64,000 nt of DNA from Sphingobacterium oryzagri (GTDB lineage: Bacteria; Bacteroidota; Bacteroidia; Sphingobacteriales; Sphingobacteriaceae). A program made the translations under genes and the position numbers. This document shows positions 62,639-64,000 of this stretch, one piece after another; the first letter of the stretch is position 1; every line of letters begins with the position of its first letter. The stretch covers positions 4,154,001-4,218,000 of the forward strand of contig NZ_CP117880.1 of assembly GCF_028736175.1 (NCBI RefSeq), read 5' to 3'. Below the pieces are notes generated by a model. That model did not search any database. It saw only the letters and a list, made by a program, of their open reading frames with translations, and was not told the origin of the DNA.

Positions 62639-64000
62639 ATGCTAAGAAACTACATAAAAATCGCTTGGCGGAATCTTTTGAAAAACAAGGGATATTCGTC
62701 AATTAACATCCTGGGCTTGGCTATTGGGCTAGCTTGTTGTTTACTGATTGTTTTATACATACAAGATGAGCTATCATTTGATCATTATCATGAAAAAAAG
62801 GATCGTATCTATCGTGTAGTCCATGATTGGAAAGAAAAGAATGGTATGGAGACGCATCAGGTATGGGGAAATGCACCGGTGGGTGCCGCACTGAAAGCAG
62901 ATTTCCCGGAGATAGAAAAAGTAGTACAATTTTCCGGTCAAATTTCCATTCTACTGAAGCAGGGCGACAAAGCATTTCAAGAAGAACACGTTTTCTGTAT
63001 GGACTCCACCGCTTTTGACGTATTTAGCTGGAAATTTATTGCAGGTAATCCACAGAAAGCTTTAACAGCGCCTTATTCGATTGTGTTGACAAAAACCACC
63101 GCAGAAAAATATTTTGGAGACACCAATCCTATCGGGCAGACCTTAGAAGGTGGCGATACAGGCGGACGGGCAGCACCCGGAACTTACACGGTTACGGCCG
63201 TCATCGAAGATATTCCGCCTAACTCCCACTTCTCATTCGATGCCTTGCTTTCCATGAGTTCTTTTCGTCAATCATGGTCTGACGTTTTTGATCAATGGGG
63301 GTATGTAGATTTCTACACGTACGTGCTCTTACCAGAAAACTATGCTATCCGCAAGCTTGAAAAACAGGTCCCTGATTTTGTAAAAAGACATCAAGCCTCG
63401 CAGGACGGTAAGTATAGCTTCCATTTTGAATCACTGCTTGATATCTATCTCGGATCGAAAGCTGGCAGGCAACCCGGACCGCTCGGAAGTATGCAAAACA
63501 TCTACATTTTTGCTATTATCGGATTTTTTATCCTGTGTATCGCCTGCGTCAATTTTATGAACCTAGCTACTTCCAGATCCATGGAGCGAGCAAAGGAAGT
63601 GGGTGTTCGAAAAGTCGTAGGTGCGAGTAGAAAAAATCTAATCGTGCAATTTATGAGCGAATCCCTACTGTTGGTTCTCTTTGCCAGCATGTTGGCCGTT
63701 GCGCTCGTGATTTGTCTATTACCTTTCATGGAGATGTTTGCTGGCAAACGCTTTAACTTTACCAGTTTATTCAATACCAAAACCGTTAGCCTCTTTTTGG
63801 GCATCGTATTCATGACCTCGCTGGTTGCAGCAAGCTATCCGGCATTTGTATTGGCTAGCTTCAAGCCTGTTAAAGTGTTCAAGGGATCTTCTAATTCCAC
63901 GAGCGGAAGCACTTGGTTGAGAAAAGGATTGGTTGTCTTTCAATTTGGTCTTTCTATTGCCTTGATTGCTGGTACTTTTATTGTTTTTTCACAATTAAGA
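62639..64000 (+). CDS. MacB/FtsX-type ABC permease, array member 10 (partial, runs off the window)
   Basis: 454 codons are visible with no stop; the gene continues beyond 64000. It opens MLRNYIKIAWRNLLKNKGYS, with helix one at ~20-42. The first core domain spans about 45-285. The first FtsX part (about 290-400) has the loop RAKEVGVRKVVGAS and ends YPAFVLASFKPVKVFKG. The fifth helix WLRKGLVVFQFGLSIALIAGTFIV is just complete at the edge. The array may therefore extend further downstream. Confidence 0.92.
   Translation, partial: MLRNYIKIAWRNLLKNKGYSSINILGLAIGLACCLLIVLYIQDELSFDHYHEKKDRIYRVVHDWKEKNGMETHQVWGNAPVGAALKADFPEIEKVVQFSGQISILLKQGDKAFQEEHVFCMDSTAFDVFSWKFIAGNPQKALTAPYSIVLTKTTAEKYFGDTNPIGQTLEGGDTGGRAAPGTYTVTAVIEDIPPNSHFSFDALLSMSSFRQSWSDVFDQWGYVDFYTYVLLPENYAIRKLEKQVPDFVKRHQASQDGKYSFHFESLLDIYLGSKAGRQPGPLGSMQNIYIFAIIGFFILCIACVNFMNLATSRSMERAKEVGVRKVVGASRKNLIVQFMSESLLLVLFASMLAVALVICLLPFMEMFAGKRFNFTSLFNTKTVSLFLGIVFMTSLVAASYPAFVLASFKPVKVFKGSSNSTSGSTWLRKGLVVFQFGLSIALIAGTFIVFSQLR

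Noticed and set aside
39097..64000. Transposon or phage origin of the permease array
   Set aside because: No transposase, integrase, terminal inverted repeats or tRNA-associated att site was seen; all genes are intact and share one plan, so in-place duplication is simpler.

Overview
The window reads as chromosome of a member of the phylum Bacteroidota, most likely a Sphingobacteriaceae relative (Sphingobacterium/Pedobacter type). The evidence is the large Bacteroidota form of IspG, a small protein carrying a type IX-secretion-like C-terminal domain, many promoters with the Bacteroidota -7 box TAnnTTTG (several with TTTG about 18-22 bp upstream), and an array of ~800-residue MacB/FtsX permeases. 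I could not compare with databases, so the genus is an inference.

Layout. 1-14.6 kb, housekeeping: the 3' end of a LiaF-like membrane protein, ispG, a type IX-sorting-like mini protein (minus), the potassium transporter kup, a ~0.9 kb gene-poor stretch with a dispersed palindrome and a possible small RNA, an APC amino-acid permease and an ACP-phosphodiesterase-like gene (minus), tyrS, ftsK, a lolA-like gene and a LacI-type regulator. 14.6-17.7 kb, hexuronate catabolism: uxuA and an SDR-type mannonate/fructuronate oxidoreductase (minus) and a KdgK-like kinase (plus). 17.8-31.4 kb, information-processing block on the minus strand, in transcription order tRNA-Thr(TGT), tRNA-Tyr, tRNA-Gly, tRNA-Thr(GGT), tuf, tRNA-Trp, secE, nusG, rplK, rplA, rplJ, rplL, rpoB, rpoC. 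Apart from the tRNA-Trp this is the gene order of the E. coli thrU-tufB-secE-rpoBC region.

31.5-64 kb, envelope and efflux: a BamA/TamA-type barrel, then a minus operon tolC, sigma-54-type response regulator, histidine kinase and a short methyltransferase-like gene. It diverges from a plus-strand run of hlyD (membrane fusion protein), an FtsX permease, one LolD/MacB-type ATPase and nine more paralogous FtsX permeases, the last cut by the window edge.

The most unusual system is this array: ten tandem duplicated-FtsX permeases in 25 kb served by one local ATPase, one fusion protein and one TolC. Their intergenic spacers are recycled: three contain the same 61-bp block ending in the next start codon, two others are nearly identical leaders with a -7 box, and two carry long runs of a 7-bp repeat (TAGTGAG, 16 and 12 copies) that begins at the stop codon of the preceding gene. 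Two inverted repeats (TGTCCG-ATTA-CGGACA and a one-mismatch copy) in the divergent tolC/hlyD region, with a -24/-12-like element before tolC, suggest control by the adjacent NtrC-type regulator. A working model is a stress-responsive tripartite efflux or lipoprotein-export system whose permease repertoire has expanded by duplication and may still be recombining.
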